A DNA stretch of 16,934 nucleotides from an uncultured Arcanobacterium sp. (lineage in GTDB: Bacteria; Actinomycetota; Actinomycetes; Actinomycetales; Actinomycetaceae). This document shows, one piece after another, positions 1 through 7,710 of this stretch (its first letter is position 1; each line of letters begins with the position of its first letter). The stretch spans positions 1 to 16,934 of the forward strand of contig NZ_CAMXYE010000026.1 of NCBI RefSeq assembly GCF_947253055.1, given 5' to 3'. A program made the translations under genes and the position numbers. The notes beneath the pieces are model-generated. The model worked only from the letters and a program-made list of their open reading frames with translations, was not told where the DNA came from and did no database searches.

Positions 1-68
1 GCTACTCCGAGCGCTACTAAAGCTACCCCGCCGTATACGAGGCCAGAAAGATTCTCTGTTCCGCTCAT
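1..68 (-). CDS. N-terminal fragment of a membrane protein, probably CNNM/CBS-domain (HlyC/CorC family)
   Basis: Only the first 22 codons lie in the window; the gene runs off the left edge. An ATG at 68-66 is preceded by GAGGG about 13 nt upstream, and the peptide begins MSGTENLSGLVYGGVALVAL, a short polar stretch followed by the start of a hydrophobic segment. The start is 35 bp beyond the ybeY stop on the same strand, so it probably belongs to the same operon. In actinobacteria the gene after ybeY is commonly a CNNM (DUF21) plus CBS-pair membrane protein, followed by era. The family call therefore rests on gene order and the hydrophobic N-terminus, not on any diagnostic motif. Confidence 0.5.
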   Translation of the reverse strand, partial: MSGTENLSGLVYGGVALVALGV

Positions 69-103
69 AGTTTTTGGCTATCCCTCTTCAACTATTTTTA
101 TAC

Positions 104-625
104 TTATTCTATTGTAGGTGCGATATCGTCAATATCGCGTGTATCTGAATGAGGCTGATTGGGATCTTGTGGGCGCCGAGCTAGGAATTCGAGGAGAAGG
201 CGCCGCTGTAGAGCAAACATCTCTTTCTTTTCTTCCTCTTCTACATGGTCATACCCCAGTAGATGCAAAATACCATGCGTGGCGAGTAAAAGAATTTCTT
301 CCATAAGGGCGTGGCCAGATTTGGCGGCCTGCCGCGCAGCTACCTGCGGGCAAATGGCGATATCTCCTAAAATTCCCGCTTGCGGGTTTTGCCCAACCGG
401 AGCTGGGCGCAGTTCATCCATAGGGAAAGAGAGCACATCGGTAGGGCCACTCAATCCCATCCACTCTAGGTGGAGATCTGCCATAGCATCTTCCCCAAGC
501 AGCACAAAATTCAGATCTGCCTGCGGATGCACCCGCATTTCATCTAGTACCCAGCGCGCCAATTCAGATATTTCCGCTAAATTAATGGCTGCATCGTAAT
601 CGGATTCATCATTTACATCAATCAT
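104..625 (-). CDS. ybeY: Endoribonuclease YbeY (rRNA maturation factor)
   Basis: YbeY is a single-domain zinc metalloprotein that acts in 16S rRNA 3'-end maturation and 70S ribosome quality control. The zinc site HGILHLLGYDH (H-G-x-L-H-x5-H pattern) is intact at residues 117-127 of the 173-aa protein. The N-terminal MIDVNDES is typical of the family. I chose the ATG at 625 over one 27 bp upstream because GGAG lies 8 nt before it, while the upstream ATG has no ribosome-binding site. With this start the gene overlaps the phoH stop by 8 bp, which suggests translational coupling. The last 25 residues are acidic and probably disordered. It sits in the conserved hrcA-dnaJ-rsmE-phoH-ybeY order. Confidence 0.95.
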   Translation of the reverse strand: MIDVNDESDYDAAINLAEISELARWVLDEMRVHPQADLNFVLLGEDAMADLHLEWMGLSGPTDVLSFPMDELRPAPVGQNPQAGILGDIAICPQVAARQAAKSGHALMEEILLLATHGILHLLGYDHVEEEEKKEMFALQRRLLLEFLARRPQDPNQPHSDTRDIDDIAPTIE

Positions 626-1589
626 AGTTTTCACTCCAGCGGGTATAGGCATCTACAATATCTGCTACTAGGCTATTGCGCACCACATCTTCTGATTTAA
701 GTTCTATAAATTTTATACCGGAAATATCGGCGAGAATACTGCGCATAAGGCGAAGTCCAGACGTGGTACGAGTAGGTAAGTCTATCTGGGTTAAATCCCC
801 TGTGATTACCATTTTGGTTTGGAACCCTAGACGCGTAAGAAACATTTTCATCTGTGCAGGAGTAGTATTCTGTGCTTCGTCTAGAATCACGAAAGCGTCG
901 TTTAGGGTGCGCCCACGCATATAGGCTAGAGGTACGACCTCTATAGTGCCCGCAGCGAGTAATTTCGGAATGCTATCTGGCTCTACCATGTCGTAGAGAG
1001 CATCGTAGAGTGGCCGCAAGTAAGGATCGATTTTATCGCTGAGCGTACCGGGAAGAAACCCCAGCGATTCTCCCGCTTCTACCGCGGGGCGGCTGAGCAC
1101 AATGCGGCGCACTTGCTGGCTCTGTAATGCTTCCACTGCTTTAGCCACCGCCAGATAAGTCTTTCCCGTACCAGCTGGGCCGATGCCGAAAGTAATTGTG
1201 GAAGTATCGATAGCATCTACATATTCTTTTTGCCCGAAAGTCTTGGGGCGAATAGTTTTACCGCGCGCAGAAATTATATCAGTACGCAGCAAATCAGCTG
1301 GATTAGCTAAACCTCGTTGAGCTAATCTGATTGCACTTTCCACTGCTTCCACATTGAGATACTGGCCGCGTTGTAGCACCGAGATAAACTCATTTAAAAG
1401 ATTTTTTGCCAATTCCACTGGTAGCGGCGGGCCAGAAATAGTTATTTCTCTTTCCAGGACGTGCAGCTGCGCCGGCGCTAAGCCTTTTTCCAAGGTGCGG
1501 AGGTATATATCGTGCGGCCCTAGAAAGCTAATCATATCTATGCTTTCCGGTACCGTAACCTTCTGAATAACTTTGCTCTCTGCTTCCAT
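618..1589 (-). CDS. phoH: PhoH-like (YbeZ-type) ATPase
   Basis: This 323-aa P-loop ATPase belongs to the PhoH family, whose bacterial members are typically linked genetically and functionally to YbeY and RNA metabolism. The N-terminal ~110 residues form the PhoH-specific region. The Walker A motif GPAGTGKT is at residues 137-144, and the Walker B/DEAQ-like motif VILDEAQN at 234-241 is followed by TTPAQMKMFLTR, both hallmarks of the family. Sensor-like VITGDLTQIDLP follows near 261-272. Length is usual. The ATG at 1589 has only a weak GAGA ribosome site and lies 10 bp after the rsmE stop, so translation is probably coupled. The name phoH is historical; nothing here indicates phosphate control. 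Confidence 0.95.
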   Translation of the reverse strand: MEAESKVIQKVTVPESIDMISFLGPHDIYLRTLEKGLAPAQLHVLEREITISGPPLPVELAKNLLNEFISVLQRGQYLNVEAVESAIRLAQRGLANPADLLRTDIISARGKTIRPKTFGQKEYVDAIDTSTITFGIGPAGTGKTYLAVAKAVEALQSQQVRRIVLSRPAVEAGESLGFLPGTLSDKIDPYLRPLYDALYDMVEPDSIPKLLAAGTIEVVPLAYMRGRTLNDAFVILDEAQNTTPAQMKMFLTRLGFQTKMVITGDLTQIDLPTRTTSGLRLMRSILADISGIKFIELKSEDVVRNSLVADIVDAYTRWSENYD

Positions 1590-1599
1590 ATTTTCTCTA

Positions 1600-2403
1600 T
1601 TACTTTATTCGACTTTTATCCAGAAAAGCGCGCGTCACTGCAATCGCCCACGGCCCGGCAGAAGAACTACGCAGAATATGCTCTCCTAGGAGCACTGCCT
1701 GAGCTCCAGCCGCTTGGAAAGCTGCCAATTCTGCAGAAGTGATTCCTCCTTCGGGACCTACTATATACACTAATCTACTTGGAAAATCCGCTTGAGAAGA
1801 ACTCTGCGCCAGCGCGGAATTAAAAAGACTGGTCAGCACTTGTGCTAAAGAGTGCACCGCTTCTTCATGGCAAACCAATACCCAAGCCCCCGCAGCAATA
1901 AAATCCGGAATTTTCTCTGCGAGAGCGGAACTATCTAAAAGTTCATCCACCTGCGGGAAATAGGCGCGCCGTGCTTGTTTAGCTGCTTCATATGCAGTAG
2001 CTGCCCATCTACTGCGCCCTTTGGCACTTTTTTGTGCACTCTCCCAGCGCACCACACTTCGTTCCGCAGCCCAAGGAATTACACTATCCACTCCAAATTC
2101 AGTGGCGGTTTCTACCGCTTGCTCTGCTCGTCCGCCTTTAGCGAGTGCCTGCACCAAGGTTATCGCCGGCAAAGTCGGAGGATAATCAGTTATTGCTTGT
2201 ACCTGCCCGGTGAGCGCAGCTTTTTCGGTGCTTTGCACCAGCAGGATTCCCCGTCTCCCTTGGCCATCTACTACGGCGATTTTCTCTCCAGGGCGAATAC
2301 GGCGCACGGCGACGGCATGATGGGCTTCACTACCGCGAATCGTACAAATATCTTCGCACGCTAAATTAGATATTTCTGCACTATAAAATACCGGTAGTGA
2401 CAT
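1600..2403 (-). CDS. rsmE: 16S rRNA (uracil(1498)-N3)-methyltransferase RsmE
   Basis: RsmE methylates N3 of U1498 in helix 44 of 16S rRNA, using S-adenosylmethionine. The 267-aa protein has the N-terminal PUA-like RNA-binding region, with SEAHHAVAVRR near 25-35, and a C-terminal SPOUT methyltransferase domain. The SAM-binding trefoil-knot signatures are visible as YIVGPEGGI and then LLGEHILRSSSAGPWA near the C-terminus. The last loop is LR-S-SSAG rather than the enterobacterial LR-T-ETA, a variation I associate with actinobacterial homologues. AAGGG about 6 nt before the ATG is a good ribosome site, and the gene starts 8 bp after the dnaJ stop. Confidence 0.93.
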   Translation of the reverse strand: MSLPVFYSAEISNLACEDICTIRGSEAHHAVAVRRIRPGEKIAVVDGQGRRGILLVQSTEKAALTGQVQAITDYPPTLPAITLVQALAKGGRAEQAVETATEFGVDSVIPWAAERSVVRWESAQKSAKGRSRWAATAYEAAKQARRAYFPQVDELLDSSALAEKIPDFIAAGAWVLVCHEEAVHSLAQVLTSLFNSALAQSSSQADFPSRLVYIVGPEGGITSAELAAFQAAGAQAVLLGEHILRSSSAGPWAIAVTRAFLDKSRIK

Positions 2404-2411
2404 CTTTTCCC

Positions 2412-3533
2412 TTATTTAACGAAGATATCTTTAAATCGCGTAAAAAGAGAATCTTTTTCGGCACTTAAATCGGATGCTACTTTTTCTTCACCGCGCAGTT
2501 TTGCGAGTTTTTTAAGTAGTTCTTTCTGCTCATCTGGCAGATCGGTAGGTGTACGTACCTGCATAAGCACATGTATATCTCCGCGCCCGCGCCGGCGTAG
2601 ATGCCCAACTCCCAGGCCGGGAAGGGTGATGATTTCTCCAGATTGTGTACCCGGTTTTACTTCTATATTTTGCAGACCGTCAAAAGTGGATATTTGTAAC
2701 TGGCAGCCTAAGGCAGCGGCAGTCATCGGCACCTCTAAAGTGGCGTGTAGATCATCGCCGCTTCTCTCGAATACTGCATCGCGTTTAACGCTTATTTCCC
2801 CATACAAATCTCCGGCCGGACCGCCGTATACTCCAGCATCACCCGCACCGCGCAAACGGATTCGCGTAGCATTTTCCACTCCGGCTGGCACATTAAATAC
2901 CACTTCTTTTTGCGTCTTTATACGGCCACTACCGGCACATTCTGGGCAAGGAGTGACCACTTTTGTGCCATACCCACCGCAGCCCGGACAAGGACTACTC
3001 GACATCATCTGCCCGAAGAGTGAATTAGTGAGTTTTTGAATAGTGCCACTTCCTTGGCAATCCGCGCAAGTAACTAGCTCAGTACCAGGAGCAGTCAAAT
3101 TACCATGACATTCTGGGCAGAGCCCGGCGATATTTACTTTTACTTTTTTGTCTACCCCGAATACCACTTCTTTCAAAGTGAGCTGCAGACGCACTAAAGA
3201 ATCATCACCGGGACGGGTGCGAGATATCGGACCACGCCCCGCACTGCCCCCACCAAAAAATGCGGAAAATATATCTTCGAAGCCGCCAAAGGCACTCGCT
3301 CCGCCTCCCGCCTGGCCAGTTTTTAGGGCTTCTTCTCCTCCGAGGTCATAAAGATGGCGCTTTTCGGTATTAGAAAGTACTTCATAAGCCACTGTGACTT
3401 CTTTAAATTTTTCAGCTCCCTCTGGCCCCGCCACATCGGGATGTAGTTTCCGCGCTAATTTTCTATAAGCTTTTTTTATCTCTTCTGCGGAAGCTTGCCG
3501 TGATACTCCTAAAATCTGGTAGTAATCAGCCAC
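2412..3533 (-). CDS. dnaJ: Molecular chaperone DnaJ (DnaJ2 type, linked to hrcA)
   Basis: DnaJ delivers unfolded clients to DnaK and stimulates its ATPase. The 373-aa protein has the full type-I order: a J domain with the HPD triad at 31-33; a Gly/Phe-rich linker (about 74-102); four Cys-rich zinc repeats beginning at C139, C156, C182 and C196; and the C-terminal client-binding domains. The first zinc repeat reads CPECHGNL, keeping both cysteines but not the final Gly of CxxCxGxG. The start codon is GTG with AAGGG about 10 nt upstream. Placement directly after hrcA is the actinobacterial DnaJ2 arrangement; the DnaK-GrpE-linked copy would be elsewhere. CIRCE/HrcA control is expected through cotranscription with hrcA. 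Confidence 0.95.
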   Translation of the reverse strand: MADYYQILGVSRQASAEEIKKAYRKLARKLHPDVAGPEGAEKFKEVTVAYEVLSNTEKRHLYDLGGEEALKTGQAGGGASAFGGFEDIFSAFFGGGSAGRGPISRTRPGDDSLVRLQLTLKEVVFGVDKKVKVNIAGLCPECHGNLTAPGTELVTCADCQGSGTIQKLTNSLFGQMMSSSPCPGCGGYGTKVVTPCPECAGSGRIKTQKEVVFNVPAGVENATRIRLRGAGDAGVYGGPAGDLYGEISVKRDAVFERSGDDLHATLEVPMTAAALGCQLQISTFDGLQNIEVKPGTQSGEIITLPGLGVGHLRRRGRGDIHVLMQVRTPTDLPDEQKELLKKLAKLRGEEKVASDLSAEKDSLFTRFKDIFVK

Positions 3534-3631
3534 TTATAATTTTCCCTTGCCTATTAGATTAAAATATTCTTTCTGTATTCTATGCGCTCTATCTGCAGAA
3601 AACAGCCACTAAGCACAGAAGCGGGCGAATT

Positions 3632-4654
3632 TCACTCACTGCTCAAAATTGAAGTCAGATATTGAGCTACAGCATACACTCCCGCCATTGCGCCCCGGTA
3701 ATCCATCCGCGTCGGACCAATTATTCCCAACCGCGCAATATCTGCTTCATCGCCTACGCCGTAATTCGTAGAAACTATAGAAGCTTCCGCGAGGGCTTCT
3801 TCGGTATTTTCGCTCCCTATTTTTACGTTTATTCCTTGCTCTTGCTGGGTAATAAGGCGCAAAAGTATCACTTGCTCTTCGAGTAAATCTAAAACGGGAG
3901 AAATAGAATGAGCAAAATCGTAATCATAACGGCTGAGATTACCCGTGCCGGCTACTACTACTTTTTCTTCTCCCTCACTCTGCAGCATTTTTGCCACCGC
4001 CGTGAATACTATTTTTCCCGCAGGGCGAATCAACGGTGGCAGAGCCTCTAAAGTGGTCGGAATTTTCTTACCTAAATGGCGCATTTCCATTCCCACCAAG
4101 TGCTCATTAGCTGCTTTTCTAATTAAATCTACAGATTCTTCAGAAAGAATATCTTCTACTTCCACGGTGCGCTGTTCTACGCGGCCCGTATTGGCAATCA
4201 ACACAATTAAGATGAGCTGCTTACTTAGAGCTACTAGCTCTATATGCCGTAAAAGAGTGCGCTGCAAAGAAGGATACTGCACCACTGCCACTTGTTGAGT
4301 TATCTGCGCTAAGAGACGCACCGCGCGATTAACTACGTCATCTAAATCCACTGACTGGGTGAGAATTTGCTCAATAGCTTTGCGTTGCGGCACCGAGAGC
4401 GGCTTAATATCAGCAATTGCATCTACAAAAGCGCGATAACCACTATCGGTAGGTATGCGCCCAGCGGAAGTGTGCGGCTGGACGATTAATCCTGCTTCTT
4501 CTAGTTGTGCCATATCGTTGCGAATAGTAGCAGGAGAAACGCCGAGATTGTGCCGCCGCGCCACTGCTTTTGAACCGACTGGTTCGCGAGTGGCAATATA
4601 GTCTTCAATAATGGCATTAAGCACTAAACGCCGGCGGGCATCCGAATTACGCAT
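3632..4654 (-). CDS. hrcA: Heat-inducible transcription repressor HrcA
   Basis: HrcA is the dimeric repressor that binds CIRCE operators and is kept active by GroEL. The N-terminal winged helix is visible in EPVGSKAVARR...VSPATIRNDMAQLEEAGLI, followed by the family signature HTSAGRIPTDSGYR at about 61-74. The C-terminal GAF-like and dimerisation region runs to MAGVYAVAQYLTSIL. Two starts are possible: GTG at 4660 and ATG at 4654. I chose ATG because AGGA lies 10 nt before it but only 4 nt before GTG. Length (340 aa) is normal. A CIRCE lies 126 bp upstream, so autoregulation is likely. A 98-bp gap separates it from dnaJ, with no convincing terminator inside. Confidence 0.95.
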   Translation of the reverse strand: MRNSDARRRLVLNAIIEDYIATREPVGSKAVARRHNLGVSPATIRNDMAQLEEAGLIVQPHTSAGRIPTDSGYRAFVDAIADIKPLSVPQRKAIEQILTQSVDLDDVVNRAVRLLAQITQQVAVVQYPSLQRTLLRHIELVALSKQLILIVLIANTGRVEQRTVEVEDILSEESVDLIRKAANEHLVGMEMRHLGKKIPTTLEALPPLIRPAGKIVFTAVAKMLQSEGEEKVVVAGTGNLSRYDYDFAHSISPVLDLLEEQVILLRLITQQEQGINVKIGSENTEEALAEASIVSTNYGVGDEADIARLGIIGPTRMDYRGAMAGVYAVAQYLTSILSSE

Positions 4655-4677
4655 TCTCACCCCTTCCTTTCGCCTCT

Positions 4678-4733
4678 CCCCAAAGCCTATTCCCCAAAGT
4701 CTATTCCCTGAAGATTATTCCCCCAAAGCTTCG
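4678..4733. repeat. Imperfect 14-bp tandem repeats in the hrcA leader
   Basis: Four head-to-tail units of 14 bp are visible: CCCCAAAGCCTATT (4678-4691), CCCCAAAGTCTATT (4692-4705), the diverged CCCTGAAGATTATT (4706-4719) and a degenerate CCCCCAAAGCTTCG (4720-4733). The first two differ by one base. They lie between the CIRCE and the hrcA ribosome site, so they should be part of the untranslated mRNA leader, where they read as G-rich GGGG/AATAG(A/G)C-type repeats. Function unknown. Confidence 0.8.
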
Positions 4734-4743
4734 TCATAGACCT

Positions 4744-4786
4744 TATTTGCAAAACATATTTGCAAAACGTGCGCAGATTTGCGCAC
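4744..4786. repeat. Direct repeat plus perfect hairpin adjoining CIRCE
   Basis: TATTTGCAAAAC occurs at 4744-4755 and again at 4757-4768, a 13-bp period. Immediately next is a perfect inverted repeat, GTGCGCA (4769-4775), loop GATT, TGCGCAC (4780-4786). Its right arm is the degenerate left arm of the CIRCE. It could form an RNA hairpin at the 5' end of the hrcA transcript or be a second protein-binding palindrome. Confidence 0.7.
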
Positions 4787-4811
4787 TCTTTGCTCTCGAG
4801 TGCTAATTCTA
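4780..4811 (-). promoter_or_regulatory. CIRCE operator with adjoining candidate -10 box for hrcA-dnaJ operon
   Basis: The consensus CIRCE is TTAGCACTC-N9-GAGTGCTAA. Here TGCGCACTC (4780-4788), exactly nine bases, and GAGTGCTAA (4798-4806) match it: the right arm is perfect and the left arm matches 7 of 9. On the minus strand the operator starts at the end of a candidate -10 TAGAAT (4811-4806), so HrcA would cover the transcription start. No convincing -35 was found (TTAGCG at 16 bp spacing is weak). The operator is confident; the promoter box is tentative. Confidence 0.88.
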
Positions 4812-4857
4812 CTCTAGTTTTTCTCCGCGCTAATTTCCTGCTCGAAAGAGCTAATTT

Positions 4858-5526
4858 TTAATCGAGATAAGACTTCGGTAATAGCTGAACTAATTTTCCG
4901 GCTCGCTGGGCACACCAATCCAGGAACTCGAGGCTAGAGCGATTAAATTTTTGCGCAGGTAAAAGAAAGCTGATGTAGTTTCGATAGATATGTACATATT
5001 CTATATTCACCAATTCGGTAAAAAATTCTCCAGCTACACTAGCGCAAATTGCAGCCGTGAGCTCTCTATCTCCAGTTACATCCCACTGCGCAGCCGGAAA
5101 GGAAGCAGTAGAAGTGGGAGCAGAAGCAGCAGTGGGAAAATGAAAAAGAACTTCTGGGAATTGGAACTGCGCACCCGCAGGAGTGATGGGAATTTCATAC
5201 GAAAAAACTAGATTATGTGGATTAGCGGGAGTGCGCACAAAAATCGACCGCCAGGAGCTAGAACGAAAATTTTTGATTCCGTCGTAGCCAGCCGCATTTT
5301 CTAGCACCGGCCAGTGCCTTAGTTTGGTGGCTTCCGGAAGTAAAAACTGCTGCGCATTTTCAATATATTCACGGTAATTCCAGCGGCGGGAACGAACTAA
5401 GCCCGCTATTTTGGTACGCTCATCCCAAGCACCGCGCGGATTTTTCGTAAAAAATCCGGAGAGGGCCCAGAGGGCAATTCCCCCAATAAGCACGATTAGT
5501 ACTAATTTAACGTAAGTATCTCCCAT
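4858..5526 (-). CDS. Hypothetical single-pass membrane protein
   Basis: I do not recognise this 222-aa protein. It has a short N-terminus, one hydrophobic segment at about 6-25 (VKLVLIVLIGGIALWALSGF), a basic stretch, and a soluble domain of about 195 residues. That domain contains a low-complexity Ala/Ser/Thr/Pro linker at 132-147 and a C-terminal block (FLDWCAQRAGKLVQLLP) that looks helical. With Lys/Arg after the segment, the bulk is probably cytoplasmic. It may belong to a diffuse group of actinobacterial one-helix proteins of similar size with a terminal Leu-Leu-Pro block, but that is impressionistic. It starts 33 bp after hemW on the same strand, so it is probably the last gene of lepA-trmB-hemW. 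Its ATG lacks a clear ribosome site. Confidence 0.75.
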   Translation of the reverse strand: MGDTYVKLVLIVLIGGIALWALSGFFTKNPRGAWDERTKIAGLVRSRRWNYREYIENAQQFLLPEATKLRHWPVLENAAGYDGIKNFRSSSWRSIFVRTPANPHNLVFSYEIPITPAGAQFQFPEVLFHFPTAASAPTSTASFPAAQWDVTGDRELTAAICASVAGEFFTELVNIEYVHIYRNYISFLLPAQKFNRSSLEFLDWCAQRAGKLVQLLPKSYLD

Positions 5527-5559
5527 GTCGTTTCGCTTTCTGGCGGTGTTACTACCGTA

Positions 5560-6762
5560 TTACCATAGCGCGCGAATGACCGTATCGGCTAGTAATCTCC
5601 CGCGGAGCGTCAATTGTAAACGACCCTCTGCCCAAGCTGTTGCCTCTATTAAGCCATCTTCCAATAATTGGCGCGCGATAGCTGGAGAAGGCGAAAAAGA
5701 AAGCGGTATACCCGCGCGACAGCGAATTCCCAACATTATTTCTTCTTCTCTTATCTCTGCTGCACCTAGATGCTCTTGCCCAGCTATAGGTAGTTGTGGA
5801 TCAGGAGAGACGAGCTGCTGCGCATAGGCAAGCGGATGAGCAGTATTCCAAAAGCGGGTGTCGTTGATGCAGGAATGAGCACCCGGGCCATATCCCCAAT
5901 AGTTATCGCGCTGCCAGTAGTGCAAATTGTGTTGGCAAGCTGCGCCCGGGCGCGCCCAATTAGAGATTTCATACCACTGATAGCCGTGAGAAGTAAGGAT
6001 TTCTTCGGCGTGCTGATATTTATCAGCCAGAATATCCGGGTCGGGAGCAGGGATTTCTTTGCGCTCCAACGCTCGCCCCATTTTGGTATTTTTTTCAACG
6101 GTGAGAGCGTAGGCGGAGATATGCTCTGGCCCTAGCGCAATAGCTTCGTGGAGGGAAAAATCCCAATCCGCCATGCTCTCCCCCGGAGTGCCGTAAATGA
6201 GGTCTAAGGAATAGCGCATCCCTAATTTTTCTGCCCAGTGACAGACCCGAGCAGTCTGCCCGGGAGTGTGCATTCGATCTAAAGTCTTTAATACGGATTT
6301 CACCGCAGATTGCATTCCAAAAGATATCCGGTTTATACCGCTCTCTTGGAGTTGGTAAAGTTTTTCATAAGTGAGCGTCTCCGGATTTGCTTCGGTAGTG
6401 ATTTCCGCGGTGGCAGAAATTCCGTATACGCTGCGCAGTTTCTCTAAAATTTGCTTTAGCGCAGCTGCCGGAAGCAAAGTGGGGGTTCCTCCTCCAAAAA
6501 ATACACTGCGTAATTCGCCGGCGGGAGCGCCCGCGTTCAGAATTTTTGCGGAGAGCTCTATTTCGCGGCAGAGCGTAGCGGAAAACTCCGCAGCTCCCGC
6601 ACCCGCCGGAAAATGCAAATTTGTATAGGTATTAAAATCGCAGTATCCGCAGCGGCGAGCGCAGAAAGGAATATGGATATACGCCGAAAATCCATTTCGC
6701 ACATCGGGGTTAGGCAATTCCAGCGCAGTTGAAACCGGCGAAGAAAAAATTTGCTGTATCAA
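5560..6762 (-). CDS. hemW: Heme chaperone HemW (radical SAM, HemN-like)
   Basis: HemW is a radical-SAM family protein that binds heme and supplies it to membrane proteins; it was long misannotated as oxygen-independent coproporphyrinogen III oxidase. The [4Fe-4S] motif CARRCGYC (C34, C38, C41) is followed by Asp-Phe rather than the fourth Cys of true HemN, which supports HemW. GGGTPTLL at 90-97, YEISNWA near 264-270 and YWGYGPGAHS near 288-297 are family motifs. The HemN C-terminal domain ends the 400-aa protein. The longest reading starts at TTG (6762), 14 bp after the trmB stop, without a strong ribosome site. TTG at codon 16 or GTG at codon 21 are alternatives, so the start is uncertain. 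Confidence 0.92.
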   Translation of the reverse strand: MIQQIFSSPVSTALELPNPDVRNGFSAYIHIPFCARRCGYCDFNTYTNLHFPAGAGAAEFSATLCREIELSAKILNAGAPAGELRSVFFGGGTPTLLPAAALKQILEKLRSVYGISATAEITTEANPETLTYEKLYQLQESGINRISFGMQSAVKSVLKTLDRMHTPGQTARVCHWAEKLGMRYSLDLIYGTPGESMADWDFSLHEAIALGPEHISAYALTVEKNTKMGRALERKEIPAPDPDILADKYQHAEEILTSHGYQWYEISNWARPGAACQHNLHYWQRDNYWGYGPGAHSCINDTRFWNTAHPLAYAQQLVSPDPQLPIAGQEHLGAAEIREEEIMLGIRCRAGIPLSFSPSPAIARQLLEDGLIEATAWAEGRLQLTLRGRLLADTVIRALW

Positions 6763-6776
6763 GGCTATTTTCGTTT

Positions 6777-7709
6777 CTAGTTTTCTGCGGCAGTTTTTCC
6801 CGCGCGGGTGGGGGCCGGAGTACGCGATGGCGGGCGCTCTCCACCCCTATCAGCTTTCACTTCCTGCCCATTTTTCGCAGCGGCAACCCACGGATCTTCC
6901 GGTACCGGCACTCCCGCCAGTGCCACCTGATTGCGAACCACATATAAATCGTGCACGCGGCGCTTGGCCGCTTGCCCGCGCGATTCAAAACGCGTAAGCA
7001 CCCGGCCGCTGTAACGGGGAGCAAATCCCCCAGTATAAATCCCTTCGTCGTGCGCATCTGGATTTTGCGCCAAGTACGGGTTGTCAAACCAAGGAGATTC
7101 TTGCAGTACATCGCGCATCTGCCAAGCGTAGTTATCCCAATCAGTGGCGAGACGCCAGCAGCCGCCGGGCTCTAATACTCCAGCTACGATGTGTGCAAAC
7201 TGCGGTGATACTAGGCGGCGTTTCCGATGTTTTTTCTTGCGCCAAGGATCGGGGAAAAAAGTCCAGATTTCGCGCGCGCGATAATCTGAATCAGAAGGAA
7301 AAAGGATAGGAAGACTTTGCGCAGCATCTAATTGCGCTATGCGCACATTTTCTACCCCCGCTGCGACGGTGGCAGCAAGGCAACGAGCTGCTCCGGGCTG
7401 CCAGGCCTCCAGGGCGAGAAAATTTATTTGCGGATGCGCTTGTGCGGCATGGATAAGTTGTTCTCCAGATCCGGGCCCGATTTCGATTATGAGGGGTTGC
7501 CGATTCGGGAAGGCGGCCGCTAGATCGATGCGCGCATCTTCGCTAATAGTGGAGATTCCCGTTCCGGAAGGAAAATCGAGGAAGTAGTGCGGCCCAAATT
7601 CTGCTTGCAGGGTTTTATATTTTTCACCCAAGCGTTTTCCCCGCGCAGAAAAGGAGCGAATTCGCCCATATTGCGGATTAGGGAGCTCCGAGTGGGAATT
7701 CTCTTTCAT
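6777..7709 (-). CDS. trmB: tRNA (guanine-N7-)-methyltransferase TrmB
   Basis: TrmB forms m7G46 in the variable loop of many tRNAs, using SAM. The SAM-binding motif EIGPGSGE is at 76-83, the catalytic/RNA-binding signature FPDPWRKKKHRKRRL at 152-166, and the C-terminal TRFE-x-RG...RRVHDL motif at 239-255. The 310-aa protein carries an N-terminal extension of about 70 residues and a Pro/Ala/Arg-rich tail of about 45 residues beyond the catalytic domain. The ATG starts one base after the lepA stop, so translation is probably coupled to lepA, and the TAG stop is 14 bp before hemW. Confidence 0.95.
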   Translation of the reverse strand: MKENSHSELPNPQYGRIRSFSARGKRLGEKYKTLQAEFGPHYFLDFPSGTGISTISEDARIDLAAAFPNRQPLIIEIGPGSGEQLIHAAQAHPQINFLALEAWQPGAARCLAATVAAGVENVRIAQLDAAQSLPILFPSDSDYRAREIWTFFPDPWRKKKHRKRRLVSPQFAHIVAGVLEPGGCWRLATDWDNYAWQMRDVLQESPWFDNPYLAQNPDAHDEGIYTGGFAPRYSGRVLTRFESRGQAAKRRVHDLYVVRNQVALAGVPVPEDPWVAAAKNGQEVKADRGGERPPSRTPAPTRAGKTAAEN

Positions 7710-7710
7710 G

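Noticed and set aside
159..599. Open frame of 146 codons on the plus strand
   Set aside because: It lies wholly opposite ybeY, which has an intact catalytic motif. The translation is Ser/Arg/Cys-rich with no domain; it is a shadow of ybeY.
4839..4852. GCTC-TTTC-GAGC hairpin after the hypothetical protein
   Set aside because: Four-bp stem with no following T-run on the minus strand; not a terminator.
4829..4855. Extra GCTAAT words upstream of CIRCE (4829 and 4850)
   Set aside because: They resemble one CIRCE half-site end but have no partner arm at the 9-bp spacing.
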